A stretch of 10,555 nt of DNA from Gammaproteobacteria bacterium (GTDB lineage Bacteria > Pseudomonadota > Gammaproteobacteria > GCF-002020875): NCBI GenBank assembly GCA_018671205.1, contig JABHIC010000024.1:1-10555 (forward strand), in the 5' to 3' direction. Below are positions 1-7,028 of this stretch, one piece after another. Each line of letters opens with the position of its first letter. Position 1 is the stretch's first letter. The notes beneath the pieces were generated by a model, which saw only the letters and a program-made list of their open reading frames with translations, had not been told where the DNA came from and did no database searches. The position numbers were made by a program, and so were the translations under genes.

Positions 1-134
1 AGAAGAAGAGAGAGATAGAGAAGAAAGCGGAGTGGACGGAACAGGTGCAGGGTGAGAATAATCTCATCCAGCTGATGGCGTGCCAACACCCGCTGGATCA
101 CCAGCAGTCGAAGCAACTGCCGAGGCCGGATCAC
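1..134 (-). CDS. ubiB: UbiB, ubiquinone biosynthesis kinase-like protein (N-terminal fragment)
   Basis: This is the first 44 codons of a gene that continues past the left edge. Reading the minus strand from a GTG at 134 gives a product beginning MIRPRQLLRLLVIQRVLARH, followed by the LDEII and LFRPLRFLL segments. That pattern matches the start of UbiB proteins, a short basic helix with a conserved R-L-D-E/D stretch before the ABC1/ADCK kinase-like domain. UbiB is a membrane-associated atypical kinase/ATPase needed for coenzyme Q synthesis; the catalytic part lies outside the window. The GTG overlaps the ubiE stop codon as GTGA, so translation is probably coupled. The gene was too short for an ordinary ORF call and is identified from the N-terminal pattern and its position after ubiE. 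No ubiJ (SCP2-type) gene fits between ubiE and this start. Confidence 0.85.
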   Translation of the reverse strand, partial: MIRPRQLLRLLVIQRVLARHQLDEIILTLHLFRPLRFLLYLSLL

Positions 135-880
135 TGTTTAAAACCACGATGGAGCGCGACAATCCCTCCGCTCATATTGATGAATTCGGTACGATCAAAA
201 CCGGCCTCATCCATCATTCCACGCAGCGTCTCCTGATCCGGGTGCATACGGATTGACTCTGCGAGATAGCGATAACTCGCCTCGTCATTGGCCACTACCT
301 TGCCAATCAGCGGCAGAATATTGAAGGAGTAGAAATCATACGCCGACTTCAGCCGCTCATCCCCCGGCTTGGAGAACTCCAGTACCAGTAACCGCCCCCC
401 CGGCTTCAATGCCCGATAGATGGCACTCAGCGCCGCATCCTTGTTGGTCACATTACGCAGCCCAAAAGAGATGGTGATGCAGTCAAAGTGGTTATCGGGA
501 AAGGGGAGCTGCTCGGCATTGATCTGCACATACTCCACATTCCCCAGCACCCCCTCATTCACCAGTCGCTCACGCCCTTTGTGCAACATGCTCTGGTTGA
601 TATCAGAGAGCACCACCCGCCCCTGTGGGCCGACAATTTTGGCAAATTGCAGGGAGAGGTCTCCCGTGCCTCCGGCCAGATCAAGAATTTTCTGTCCCGT
701 ACGGGCACCACTCATCTCAATCGCCTGCCGCTTCCAGAGCCGATGGATCCCCAGCGACATCAGGTCATTCATTACATCATATTTACTGGCTACCGAGTCA
801 AAGACCCCACGCACCCGACTCGCCTTTTCATTAACGGCAACATCTTCGTAACCAAAGTGGGTGGTCCTCTCCTCGCTCAT
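131..880 (-). CDS. ubiE: UbiE, demethylmenaquinone / 2-methoxy-6-polyprenyl-1,4-benzoquinol methyltransferase
   Basis: This 249-residue class I SAM-dependent C-methyltransferase is close to the 251 residues of the E. coli protein. The family is known to methylate the benzoquinol ring in ubiquinone synthesis and demethylmenaquinol in menaquinone synthesis. Visible signatures are the YDVMNDLMSLGIHRLWK segment at residues 34-50, the SAM-binding DLAGGTGD at 67-74, the UbiE signature around LRNVTNK at 141-147, the post-motif LKPGGRLLVLEFS at 158-170, and NMSGGIVALHRG near the C-terminus. The ATG overlaps the stop of the upstream DUF971 gene as ATGA, and its own stop overlaps the GTG of ubiB, so it sits between two coupled genes. 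The ribosome site ahead of the ATG is weak, which fits translational coupling. Confidence 0.97.
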   Translation of the reverse strand: MSEERTTHFGYEDVAVNEKASRVRGVFDSVASKYDVMNDLMSLGIHRLWKRQAIEMSGARTGQKILDLAGGTGDLSLQFAKIVGPQGRVVLSDINQSMLHKGRERLVNEGVLGNVEYVQINAEQLPFPDNHFDCITISFGLRNVTNKDAALSAIYRALKPGGRLLVLEFSKPGDERLKSAYDFYSFNILPLIGKVVANDEASYRYLAESIRMHPDQETLRGMMDEAGFDRTEFINMSGGIVALHRGFKQ

Positions 881-1257
881 GTTGCCAGCCGTTCCGAGGT
901 CGTCATCCGCTCAATCCCCTCTGCCTCCAGCCTGGAGAGGTAATCCTGCCAATACGCCTCCATATTCTCTCCCAAAGTGTAGAGCCACTCCCAGGAGTAG
1001 ATCCCGCTATCATGGCCATCATCAAATTTGAGGGAGACCGCATAACGACCCACCGGATCAACCTTCTCAATCACCACATCCTCTTTACCTACCTGTAGCA
1101 CCTCATCTCCGGGGGCATGCCCACGCACCTCCGCAGAGGGGGAGAATACACGCAGGTACTCTGCGCTGTACTCCCAGGATTTACCATCCTCATAGCTGAC
1201 GGTTAATGTACGGGATGCCTTGTCATAACGAATTTCGGTTGGTGTCTGGTTACTCAT
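877..1257 (-). CDS. DUF971 / gamma-butyrobetaine hydroxylase-like N-terminal domain protein
   Basis: This 126-residue stand-alone protein belongs to the DUF971 (GBBH-like N-terminal) family. Recognisable segments are LRVFSPSAEVRGH at residues 35-47 and the FDDGHDSGIYSWEWL region at 78-92, the two best conserved blocks of the family. The same domain occurs at the N-terminus of gamma-butyrobetaine hydroxylase and at the C-terminus of the plant Fe-S carrier HCF101. The biochemical role of the short bacterial form is not settled, so no function is assigned. A clear Shine-Dalgarno AAGGAG lies 8 bases before the ATG. This is the best ribosome site in the left half of the cluster and fits a translation unit restarting after the 99-base gap behind hslU. 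Its stop overlaps the ubiE start by 4 bases, and a hslVU-DUF971-ubiE order is common in gammaproteobacteria. Confidence 0.92.
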   Translation of the reverse strand: MSNQTPTEIRYDKASRTLTVSYEDGKSWEYSAEYLRVFSPSAEVRGHAPGDEVLQVGKEDVVIEKVDPVGRYAVSLKFDDGHDSGIYSWEWLYTLGENMEAYWQDYLSRLEAEGIERMTTSERLAT

Positions 1258-1275
1258 GGTTCAACTCCTTGAAAA
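1250..1275 (-). promoter_or_regulatory. Shine-Dalgarno site fixing the DUF971 start
   Basis: On the minus strand the sequence reads AAGGAG, then eight bases (TTGAACC plus a preceding T), then ATG at 1257. It supports the chosen start and independent translation of this gene, unlike the next two genes, which rely on overlapping stop/start codons. Confidence 0.7.
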
Positions 1276-1320
1276 AACGGCTCCTCTCACTCTGTGCGTA
1301 CCACTCAGTAGGACAACTCT

Positions 1321-1357
1321 AAAATAGTAATTTTTAGCGCTGCCCAGTAACTATTTT
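1321..1357. repeat. AT-rich inverted repeat between hslU and the DUF971 gene
   Basis: Arms AAAATAGTAA (1321-1330) and TAACTATTTT (1348-1357) pair at 9 of 10 positions across a 17-base spacer that contains AGCGCT. The right arm ends on the first base of the hslU stop codon. The stem is AT-rich and is followed on the minus strand by only a short T run, so it would be a weak terminator at best. It could instead be an operator or mRNA-processing site between the protease genes and the quinone genes, or chance in an AT-rich gap. I see no convincing -35/-10 pair here. Confidence 0.35.
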
Positions 1358-2691
1358 TACAAAATATAGCGACTCAGATCCTCATTCTCTGCCAAATCGG
1401 AGAGATGCTTATCCACATAGGCGGCATCGACAACCACCGCTCCCTCTGAGTGATCTACCGCCTCGAAGGAGATCTCCTCCAGTAGCCGCTCCATCACCGT
1501 ATGGAGGCGACGTGCGCCAATATTTTCCGTGCGTTCATTGACCTGCCAGGAGAACTCAGCAATGCGGTGAATCCCTGCGCTATCAAAACGGAGATCAACC
1601 CCGTCGGTCGCCATCAAGGCGGTGTACTGTTCCGTAAGCGACGCATCCGGCTCAGAGAGTATGCGGGTAAAGTCCTCAACGGTCAGCGCTTCCAACTCCA
1701 CCCGAATAGGCAGACGCCCCTGTAGCTCAGGAATCAGATCCGAGGGCTTAGAGAGGTGAAAGGCTCCCGAGGCGATAAAGAGGACATGGTCGGTCTTGAT
1801 CATCCCATATTTGGTACTGACCGTGCTTCCCTCAACCAGTGGCAACAGATCACGCTGAACCCCCTCACGAGAGACCTCACCACCACTCCGCCCCTCACTG
1901 CTCTGCACCACCTTATCGATCTCATCAAGAAAGACAATACCGTTCTGCTCTACCTGCTCTATCGCCCTGGACTTGATCTCTTCCTCATCGACCATCTTGT
2001 GCGACTCTTCCTCAATCAATAATTTGAGAGCATCTTTGAGCTGCATCTTCTTCGCTTTGGGAGGCTTCCCCCCCATGCTATGGAACATATTCTGTAGCTG
2101 CGAGGTCATCTCCTCCATACCGGGAGGCCCCATAATCTCAACCCCCACGGTAGGTGCTGCCACCTCAATCTCAATCTCACGGTCGTCAAGATCCCCCTCT
2201 CTCAGTTTCTTGCGAAATTTCTGCCGTGTGGGTGATGCCTCTTCAGGCTCCTTCTCCTCCTGCCCCACTCCGCGAACGGGTGGAAGCAGGGTATCCAGTA
2301 TGCGCTCTTCCGCCGCATCCTCCGCACGCTGCTGGACTGCGGCCACCGCACCCTCTCGCATCTGCTTGATCGAGATATCAGCAAGATCACGAACTATCGA
2401 CTCTACATCACGCCCTACATAACCCACCTCAGTAAATTTGGTCGCCTCAACCTTAATAAACGGGGCATTGGCGAGGCGGGCCAGACGACGTGCAATCTCC
2501 GTCTTTCCAACCCCGGTGGGGCCAATCATCAGGATATTCTTTGGGGTGATTTCATAGCGCAGCTCATCACTTACCTGCATTCTGCGCCAACGGTTACGCA
2601 GTGCAATGGCTACCGCACGCTTCGCCTCATTCTGTCCAACAATGTGTTTGTCCAGTTCGCGAACAATCTCCTTCGGCGTTAACTCACTCAT
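1357..2691 (-). CDS. hslU: HslU, ATPase/unfoldase subunit of the HslVU (ClpYQ) protease
   Basis: This is a complete 444-residue AAA+ unfoldase (E. coli HslU has 443). It forms the ATP-dependent hexameric ring that unfolds substrates and feeds them to the HslV peptidase in the cytoplasm. Visible elements are Walker A GPTGVGKT at residues 57-64, the pore loop GYVG at 90-93, a charged intermediate (I) domain from about 110 to 245, Walker B VFLDE at 253-257, the GRLPIRVEL block near 325-333 carrying the expected arginine finger, sensor-2 GARRL at 392-396, and the C-terminal LSRYIL. That terminus is the conserved tail that docks into HslV. The ATG overlaps the hslV stop as ATGA, with a GAGGAG ribosome site 8 bases ahead inside the hslV 3' end, so the two subunits are coupled for stoichiometric production. 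Confidence 0.98.
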   Translation of the reverse strand: MSELTPKEIVRELDKHIVGQNEAKRAVAIALRNRWRRMQVSDELRYEITPKNILMIGPTGVGKTEIARRLARLANAPFIKVEATKFTEVGYVGRDVESIVRDLADISIKQMREGAVAAVQQRAEDAAEERILDTLLPPVRGVGQEEKEPEEASPTRQKFRKKLREGDLDDREIEIEVAAPTVGVEIMGPPGMEEMTSQLQNMFHSMGGKPPKAKKMQLKDALKLLIEEESHKMVDEEEIKSRAIEQVEQNGIVFLDEIDKVVQSSEGRSGGEVSREGVQRDLLPLVEGSTVSTKYGMIKTDHVLFIASGAFHLSKPSDLIPELQGRLPIRVELEALTVEDFTRILSEPDASLTEQYTALMATDGVDLRFDSAGIHRIAEFSWQVNERTENIGARRLHTVMERLLEEISFEAVDHSEGAVVVDAAYVDKHLSDLAENEDLSRYIL

Positions 2692-3227
2692 TCTCCTAGC
2701 TCCTCAACCACCAGACTCTGATTGGTAAAGACACAGATATCTGCTGCAATCCCCATACTCTTCTCAATAATCTCTTTCGCACCCATCTCGCTATTCTCCA
2801 GCAGCGCCCGTGCCGCCGAGAGGGCATAGTGTCCGCCAGAACCGATCGCCACCGCTCCGTGCTCCGGCTCAATCACATCACCATTGCCGGTAATCACCAG
2901 GGTCTCATTCTCATCAGCCACCAGCAGTAGCGCCTCCAGTTTGCGTAACATACGATCCGTCCGCCAATCCTTTGCCCGCTCCACCGCTGAGCGAACCATA
3001 TGACCCGAGTATTTCTCCAGCTTCCCCTCGAAACGCTCAATCAGGGTAAAGGCATCTGCGGTCCCCCCTGCAAAGCCGGCAATGACCTTGTCATGGTAGA
3101 GACGGCGAATCTTTCGTGCATTTCCCTTCATCACCGTATTTCCCAGTGATACCTGCCCATCACCACCGATCACCACGTGGTTATCGCGGCGAACGCAGAG
3201 GATGGTTGTTCCATGATATTGATCCAT
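2688..3227 (-). CDS. hslV: HslV, peptidase subunit of the HslVU (ClpQY) protease
   Basis: This is an N-terminal threonine hydrolase of the proteasome beta family; the dodecamer cleaves peptides delivered by HslU. From the ATG at 3227 the product is 179 residues and begins MDQYHGTTIL. The Thr after Gly6 is the expected catalytic nucleophile exposed by processing, and an M-x-Q-Y/F-x-G-T-T start is usual for the family. Other conserved blocks are GDGQVSLGNTVMKGNARKIRRLY, AGFAGGTADAFTL, KDWRTDRMLRKLEALL, GNGDV and AIGSGG. A second in-frame ATG at 3239 would add four residues (MNEI). I prefer 3227 from family length, although neither ATG has a good ribosome site. The C-terminus is slightly short but complete. 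The gene overlaps hslU by 4 bases and lies about 71 bases after xerC. Confidence 0.97.
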   Translation of the reverse strand: MDQYHGTTILCVRRDNHVVIGGDGQVSLGNTVMKGNARKIRRLYHDKVIAGFAGGTADAFTLIERFEGKLEKYSGHMVRSAVERAKDWRTDRMLRKLEALLLVADENETLVITGNGDVIEPEHGAVAIGSGGHYALSAARALLENSEMGAKEIIEKSMGIAADICVFTNQSLVVEELGE

Positions 3228-3271
3228 AATTTCATTCACTACGGTTAGATTAGAGTGCCCAAAAGAGAGGC

Positions 3272-3301
3272 ATTCTACAGCAAACTGAGACGAGGCGTCT
3301 A
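3272..3301 (-). promoter_or_regulatory. Candidate sigma-70-type promoter for hslVU
   Basis: On the minus strand there is TAGACG (3296-3301, 4 of 6 to TTGACA), an 18-base spacer, and TAGAAT (3272-3277, 5 of 6 to TATAAT). Transcription would start about 40 bases before the hslV ATG. The -35 overlaps the xerC stop codon. No sigma-32 heat-shock consensus (CTTGAAA / CCCCATNT) is visible in the gap, although hslVU is a heat-shock operon in E. coli. This is a consensus match only and could be chance. Confidence 0.3.
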
Positions 3302-4270
3302 ACCCTCCTCCGGCTCAACCGGAGGTTCCGGGTTAAACCGGTTCCGCCCCCCCTTTGATCGGGCTCTGGGATGGGTGCTATCATAAACCTCAGCCAGATG
3401 CTGAAAGTTGAGATGGGTATAGATTTGGGTGGTACTGATATTTTCGTGGCCAAGCATCTCCTGTACTGCGCGCAGGTTGCCACTCGACTCCAGAATGTGG
3501 CTGGCAAACGAGTGACGCAGCAGATGGGGATGCACATGTTGACTCACCCCCCGCTCTTTTGCCCGTGCCGCAAGCCGCTGCTGAATAGTGCGCGGCGAGA
3601 TCCGTCCCCCACGCTGACTGACAAAGAGCGCACTCTCCCCTTCCGCAGCCAATGCGCCCCGTACTCTGAGCCATCGCTCCATCACCCTCAGTGCCTTGCT
3701 GCCGACCGGAACAATACGCTCCTTGCGCCCTTTGCCAACGACCCGAATCGTCTCCTCATCCAACTGAATGGAGCCACAGTCGGCCTGAACCAGTTCAGAG
3801 AGGCGTAATCCCGAGGAGTAGAAAAGCTCAAACATCGCCTGATCACGAACCTCAATCGCCCCCTCTTCCTCTTCTGCCCCCTCACTCAATAGCCCAGCCA
3901 CCTGATCAACATCCAGGGTAGATGGAAGTTTCTGCACCCCCTTCGGTGCTGAGATGCCCAGTGCAGGGTTTGAACTCACCATATGGTGGCTCAACAGGAA
4001 ACGGTAGAAGCTACGGATTGCCGACAGGTTACGCTGTATGGTTCGGCTGGAGGCCCCCTGACGGTGACGCCGTGCAACAAAATCCTGTATCTGTTGTGAG
4101 GCCAGATGAAGAAAATCCCCCTCCCGCTGATTCAGGTAGTGATGAAAGTGAAGCAGATCACGCTGGTACCCCTTGACGCTATGAGGGGAGAGGTGTCGAC
4201 CATTCGCTAGGTGATCCAGGAACTGCTCAATCCAGAGCGTTAATGACGCAGAGGCTGACTCACTTTCCAC
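3299..4270 (-). CDS. xerC: XerC, site-specific tyrosine recombinase
   Basis: This tyrosine recombinase acts with XerD at dif to resolve chromosome dimers. From the GTG at 4270 the product is 323 residues. It has an N-terminal SAM-like core-binding domain (about 10-100, LTLWIEQFLDHLA onward) and a C-terminal catalytic domain with all six key residues: R156 in SGLRLSEL, K180 in GKGRKER, H249 and R252 in HLLRH, H275 in MLGH, and the nucleophile Y284 in IYTH. The reading frame is open back to 4387, but that part lies inside the DUF484 gene and does not resemble XerC. The GTG at 4270 leaves only an 11-base overlap and puts the start just ahead of the domain. XerC proteins usually end near the THPRAR motif (here 299-304). 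This one carries about 19 more residues, rich in Pro and Glu, encoded by a stem-loop. DUF484-xerC linkage is typical of gammaproteobacteria. Confidence 0.96.
   Translation of the reverse strand: MESESASASLTLWIEQFLDHLANGRHLSPHSVKGYQRDLLHFHHYLNQREGDFLHLASQQIQDFVARRHRQGASSRTIQRNLSAIRSFYRFLLSHHMVSSNPALGISAPKGVQKLPSTLDVDQVAGLLSEGAEEEEGAIEVRDQAMFELFYSSGLRLSELVQADCGSIQLDEETIRVVGKGRKERIVPVGSKALRVMERWLRVRGALAAEGESALFVSQRGGRISPRTIQQRLAARAKERGVSQHVHPHLLRHSFASHILESSGNLRAVQEMLGHENISTTQIYTHLNFQHLAEVYDSTHPRARSKGGRNRFNPEPPVEPEEG
3300..3335. repeat. Stem-loop spanning the 3' end of xerC
   Basis: Inner arms CCTCCGG (3307-3313) and CCGGAGG (3319-3325) are perfect over 7 bp around a 5-base loop. Outer arms TAACCC (3300-3305) and GGGTTA (3330-3335) add 6 bp across a small asymmetric internal loop. 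On the transcribed minus strand no U-tract follows, so this is not a standard intrinsic terminator. It covers the xerC stop codon and the codons of its proline-rich tail, and it abuts the candidate hslVU promoter. It could act as an RNA stability or processing element separating xerC from hslVU. Confidence 0.6.
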
Positions 4271-4919
4271 AGTGCTGGAGCGCACGCCCCACCAGTGCAG
4301 CCAGTTGGAGCAGGAAGTGGGTCCCCATCTTGTCGTGATACTGCTGCGGATCCGAGCTTCCCAACGCAACCAACCCCTGGCCACCAAACTCCCCCAGGGG
4401 TAACAGGGCTACTGAGGCCCCTTGCTCTATCTCCTCACCAAACAGGGTATGACGCTGCGACTCCTCCAACTGACCACAAAAGGGGGTACTATCACGCATC
4501 AGATCCTCAAAGGCCTCATGGCTCTCTTCGGTCTCGCCGTGAGGCAACAGAATCACCACCTGCTCAATACCAAAGTGGTCTCGCAGGCTATCATAAAGGG
4601 CGGCAGTCACATCGTCCCGATCCTCACACTCCATTAATTCCAGCGAGAGTTTATGCATATTCTCGCTCAGGGTGTTGTTCTCCCGCGCCACATGGAGCAG
4701 ATTACGAATCTCATTCTGTAGCGTGCCGTTCTGTTGGCGCAGGATCTGGATCTGACGCTCAATCAACGAGACCGCCCCTCCGCTCTGGTGGGGCACCTCA
4801 AGCTCACTCAGTAACTCCAAATGGTCCAGGAAAAAACCGGGGTTGGCTTTCAGGTAGGCCGCCACCTCGGCTGCCCCCATCCCGGACAACTCGCTCTCTT
4901 TAGCGCTCTGCTGACTCAT
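4260..4919 (-). CDS. DUF484 family protein (GAF-like)
   Basis: This 219-residue protein is of the DUF484 family (YigA in E. coli), whose fold is GAF-like and whose function is not established. The N-terminal block AAEVAAYLKANPGFFLDH (residues 16-33) followed by LLSELEVPH and GGAVSLIERQIQILRQQN (48-64) is the family signature. A coiled-coil linker (about 52-95) leads into the GAF-like domain (about 100-217), which includes VVILLPHG and ALLPLGEFGGQGLVALGS. The ATG overlaps the dapF stop as ATGA, with a GGAGAG ribosome site 8 bases ahead, and the 3' end overlaps xerC by 11 bases. The dapF-DUF484-xerC order is the usual one. Location between cell-wall and recombination genes does not by itself reveal a role. 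No cofactor-binding residues could be assigned. Confidence 0.93.
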   Translation of the reverse strand: MSQQSAKESELSGMGAAEVAAYLKANPGFFLDHLELLSELEVPHQSGGAVSLIERQIQILRQQNGTLQNEIRNLLHVARENNTLSENMHKLSLELMECEDRDDVTAALYDSLRDHFGIEQVVILLPHGETEESHEAFEDLMRDSTPFCGQLEESQRHTLFGEEIEQGASVALLPLGEFGGQGLVALGSSDPQQYHDKMGTHFLLQLAALVGRALQHCGK

Positions 4920-5749
4920 ATATCAATCTCTCCGTTAAATACACTCTCTGCCGGCCCCGTCATCATCACGGGTGAATCCCCGCCCTGCCATTCAATAGCC
5001 AGCTCCCCTCCCCGCAGGGTTGCTCTCACCTGATGGTCCAGTTGACCCTGAATAATTCCTGAGACGACTGCCGCACAGGTGCCGGTGCCGCAGGCCAGGG
5101 TCTCTCCCGTACCCCGTTCATAGACCCGCAGGCGAATCTCAGTTCGACTCACCACCTCCATAAAACCAGCATTGACCCGCTGTGGAAATCTGGGGTGTGA
5201 CTCCAGTTGAGGCCCCAGCCGCTCTATCAATGCATCATCCAACTGCTCTACCATCAGTACCAGATGGGGATTTCCCATCGAGACCGCACCAATCTGAAGG
5301 GTCTCTCCTGCCACATCCAGAGCGTAGTTTTTGGCCTGTTGCGGTGCAATAAACGGAATCTCTGCCGGATTGAGGATCGGGGTTCCCATATTCACCGTAA
5401 CCCAGCCACTCTCCTCAACCTTCAGAGTGATGATACCACTGGCCGTCTCGACCACAATCTCACTCTTCTGCGTCAACCCTTTATCCCGGACAAAACGGGC
5501 AAAACAGCGGGCCCCATTTCCACACTGCTCCACCTCACCGCCATCGGCATTCCAGATCCGGTAGCGGAAATCACTCTCTTCACTGCGCGCTGGCTCGACC
5601 AGCAGGAGCTGATCACACCCCACCCCAAAGTGACGATCCGCCAGAAAACGGACCTGTTCCGTGGTGGGTTCAAAGGGGGTGGTCACCGCATCAATCACCA
5701 CAAAGTCATTCCCCGCCCCCTGCATCTTTGTAAACTGTAATCGTCCCAT
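4916..5749 (-). CDS. dapF: DapF, diaminopimelate epimerase
   Basis: This is a complete 277-residue cofactor-independent epimerase (E. coli 274) that interconverts LL- and meso-diaminopimelate, the precursor of lysine and of peptidoglycan cross-links. The protein starts with the typical FTKMQGAGNDFVVID. The two catalytic cysteines are present: C76 in EQCGNGARCFARFV and C220 in LACGTGTCAAV. GNPH at 160-162 and ERGTGET near 211-217 are further family blocks. The start lies six bases after the lysA stop, with GGAG (at the end of lysA) about 9 bases ahead of the ATG, so it is cotranscribed with lysA. The stop overlaps the DUF484 start by 4 bases. Confidence 0.98.
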   Translation of the reverse strand: MGRLQFTKMQGAGNDFVVIDAVTTPFEPTTEQVRFLADRHFGVGCDQLLLVEPARSEESDFRYRIWNADGGEVEQCGNGARCFARFVRDKGLTQKSEIVVETASGIITLKVEESGWVTVNMGTPILNPAEIPFIAPQQAKNYALDVAGETLQIGAVSMGNPHLVLMVEQLDDALIERLGPQLESHPRFPQRVNAGFMEVVSRTEIRLRVYERGTGETLACGTGTCAAVVSGIIQGQLDHQVRATLRGGELAIEWQGGDSPVMMTGPAESVFNGEIDI

Positions 5750-5755
5750 TCGTCG

Positions 5756-7006
5756 CTACTCCGGAATATGTTCGCCGGCATAGAGGGATTCAATGGTCTC
5801 ACGCTCACGCACCAGCCACTGCTGATCACCAGCAACCATCACCTCCGCTGCACGCGGGCGGGAGTTGTAGGTTGAGCTCATCACAAAGCCATAGGCTCCG
5901 GAGGAGAGGACGGCAAGCCGATCCTCCGGCTGCACATTCAGCAGACGCTCCTTACCGAGAAAGTCCCCGGTCTCACAGATAGGGCCCACCACATCGTAAG
6001 AGATTGCCTCACCCTCACTGCGCTCTTCAAGCGGCACAATATTCTGCCAGGCACTATAGAGGGCAGGACGGATCAGGTCGTTCATCGCCCCATCCACAAT
6101 ACAGAAGCTCTTCTCTTCACCCTGTTTGAGAAACTCTACTGTGGTCAGCATCACCCCGGCATTACCCACCATCGCACGCCCCGGTTCCATCAGTATTTCC
6201 AGATTTCGCCCCTCCAGTTTGGCGGTTATTGCCGCCACATAGGCCTGCGGTGTGGGAGGATTATCTCCCTGATAATCAATACCCAGCCCCCCACCCACAT
6301 CAATATGGTGGAGCCTGATCCCCTTCTCAACCAACTGATCAACCAGCAGCAGCAGTCGATCGAGGGTATCCTCAAACGGAGCAAGCGTTGTCAACTGAGA
6401 GCCAATGTGGCAGTCGAGCCCGACAATCTCCAGATGCATCAGGGCTTCCGCCACCTGATAGACCCGCAACGCCTCATCAATAGGGACCCCAAATTTATTC
6501 GCGCGCAACCCGGTAGAGATATAGGGGTGAGTGCCGGCATCCACATCGGGATTAACCCGCAGCGAGACCGGAGCCTGCACCCCCAACTCGGTGGCTACCT
6601 GATTTATCCGTGCCAGTTCAGCCTCTGACTCGATATTAAAACAGCGGATGCCTACCTCGAGCCCCCGCCGAATCTCGTCTACCCGCTTGCCCACCCCGGA
6701 GAAGACCACCTTACTGGCCTCTCCTCCCGCCTTCAGTACCCGCTCCAGCTCACCTACCGAGACAATATCAAATCCAGCACCCAGACGGGCCAGCAGGGCC
6801 AACACAGCAAGGTTAGAGTTGGCCTTAACGGCAAAGCAGATCAGGTGCGGCTGCCCAGTGAAACCGGCCTCATAGGCCTGCCACTGATCACGAATCGCAT
6901 TTTCGGAGTAGACAAATAACGGTGTGCCATACTGCTCCGCCAGTGACTGTAGCGGCAACGACTCCAGATAGAGTGTGCCCCCTCTTCGCTCAATATATGG
7001 GTACAT
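5756..7006 (-). CDS. lysA: LysA, diaminopimelate decarboxylase
   Basis: This 416-residue PLP-dependent fold-type III decarboxylase (E. coli 420) converts meso-diaminopimelate to L-lysine. The PLP lysine is K61 in CFAVKANSN. Further expected blocks are HIGSQ at 200-204, the phosphate-binding GGGLGIDY from 238, EPGR at 274-277, and the active-site CETGDFLG with C344 contributed across the dimer. AYGFVMSSTYNSRPRAAEV near 371-389 is also characteristic. Both ends look complete. It lies 22 bases after the LptM-like gene and 6 bases before dapF, so the final two enzymes of the pathway are produced from one transcript. The ribosome site before the ATG is poor. Confidence 0.98.
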   Translation of the reverse strand: MYPYIERRGGTLYLESLPLQSLAEQYGTPLFVYSENAIRDQWQAYEAGFTGQPHLICFAVKANSNLAVLALLARLGAGFDIVSVGELERVLKAGGEASKVVFSGVGKRVDEIRRGLEVGIRCFNIESEAELARINQVATELGVQAPVSLRVNPDVDAGTHPYISTGLRANKFGVPIDEALRVYQVAEALMHLEIVGLDCHIGSQLTTLAPFEDTLDRLLLLVDQLVEKGIRLHHIDVGGGLGIDYQGDNPPTPQAYVAAITAKLEGRNLEILMEPGRAMVGNAGVMLTTVEFLKQGEEKSFCIVDGAMNDLIRPALYSAWQNIVPLEERSEGEAISYDVVGPICETGDFLGKERLLNVQPEDRLAVLSSGAYGFVMSSTYNSRPRAAEVMVAGDQQWLVRERETIESLYAGEHIPE

Positions 7007-7028
7007 GGTCGCCAGGTATCCGGGATAA

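Noticed and set aside
1..30. Purine-rich AGAAGA/GAGAGA repeat at the left edge
   Set aside because: It is the complement of Leu/Phe/Ser codons in the hydrophobic start of ubiB, not an independent repeat.
3228..3298. Heat-shock sigma-32 promoter ahead of hslVU
   Set aside because: Searched because hslVU is a sigma-32 operon in E. coli, but neither a CTTGAAA-like nor a CCCCATNT-like element is present in the gap.
4271..4387. Upstream extension of the xerC reading frame
   Set aside because: The added 39 residues are Trp/Arg/Ser-rich, do not resemble XerC, and overlap the DUF484 coding region by more than 100 bases. The GTG at 4270 gives the expected domain start.
4295..4903. 202-codon open frame on the plus strand opposite the DUF484 gene
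   Set aside because: It is antisense to a clear DUF484 gene, has low-complexity Pro/Ser/Arg-rich composition and no recognisable domain. It is a shadow of the real gene, as are the other plus-strand frames at 420-851, 488-943, 1973-2422 and 5207-5740.
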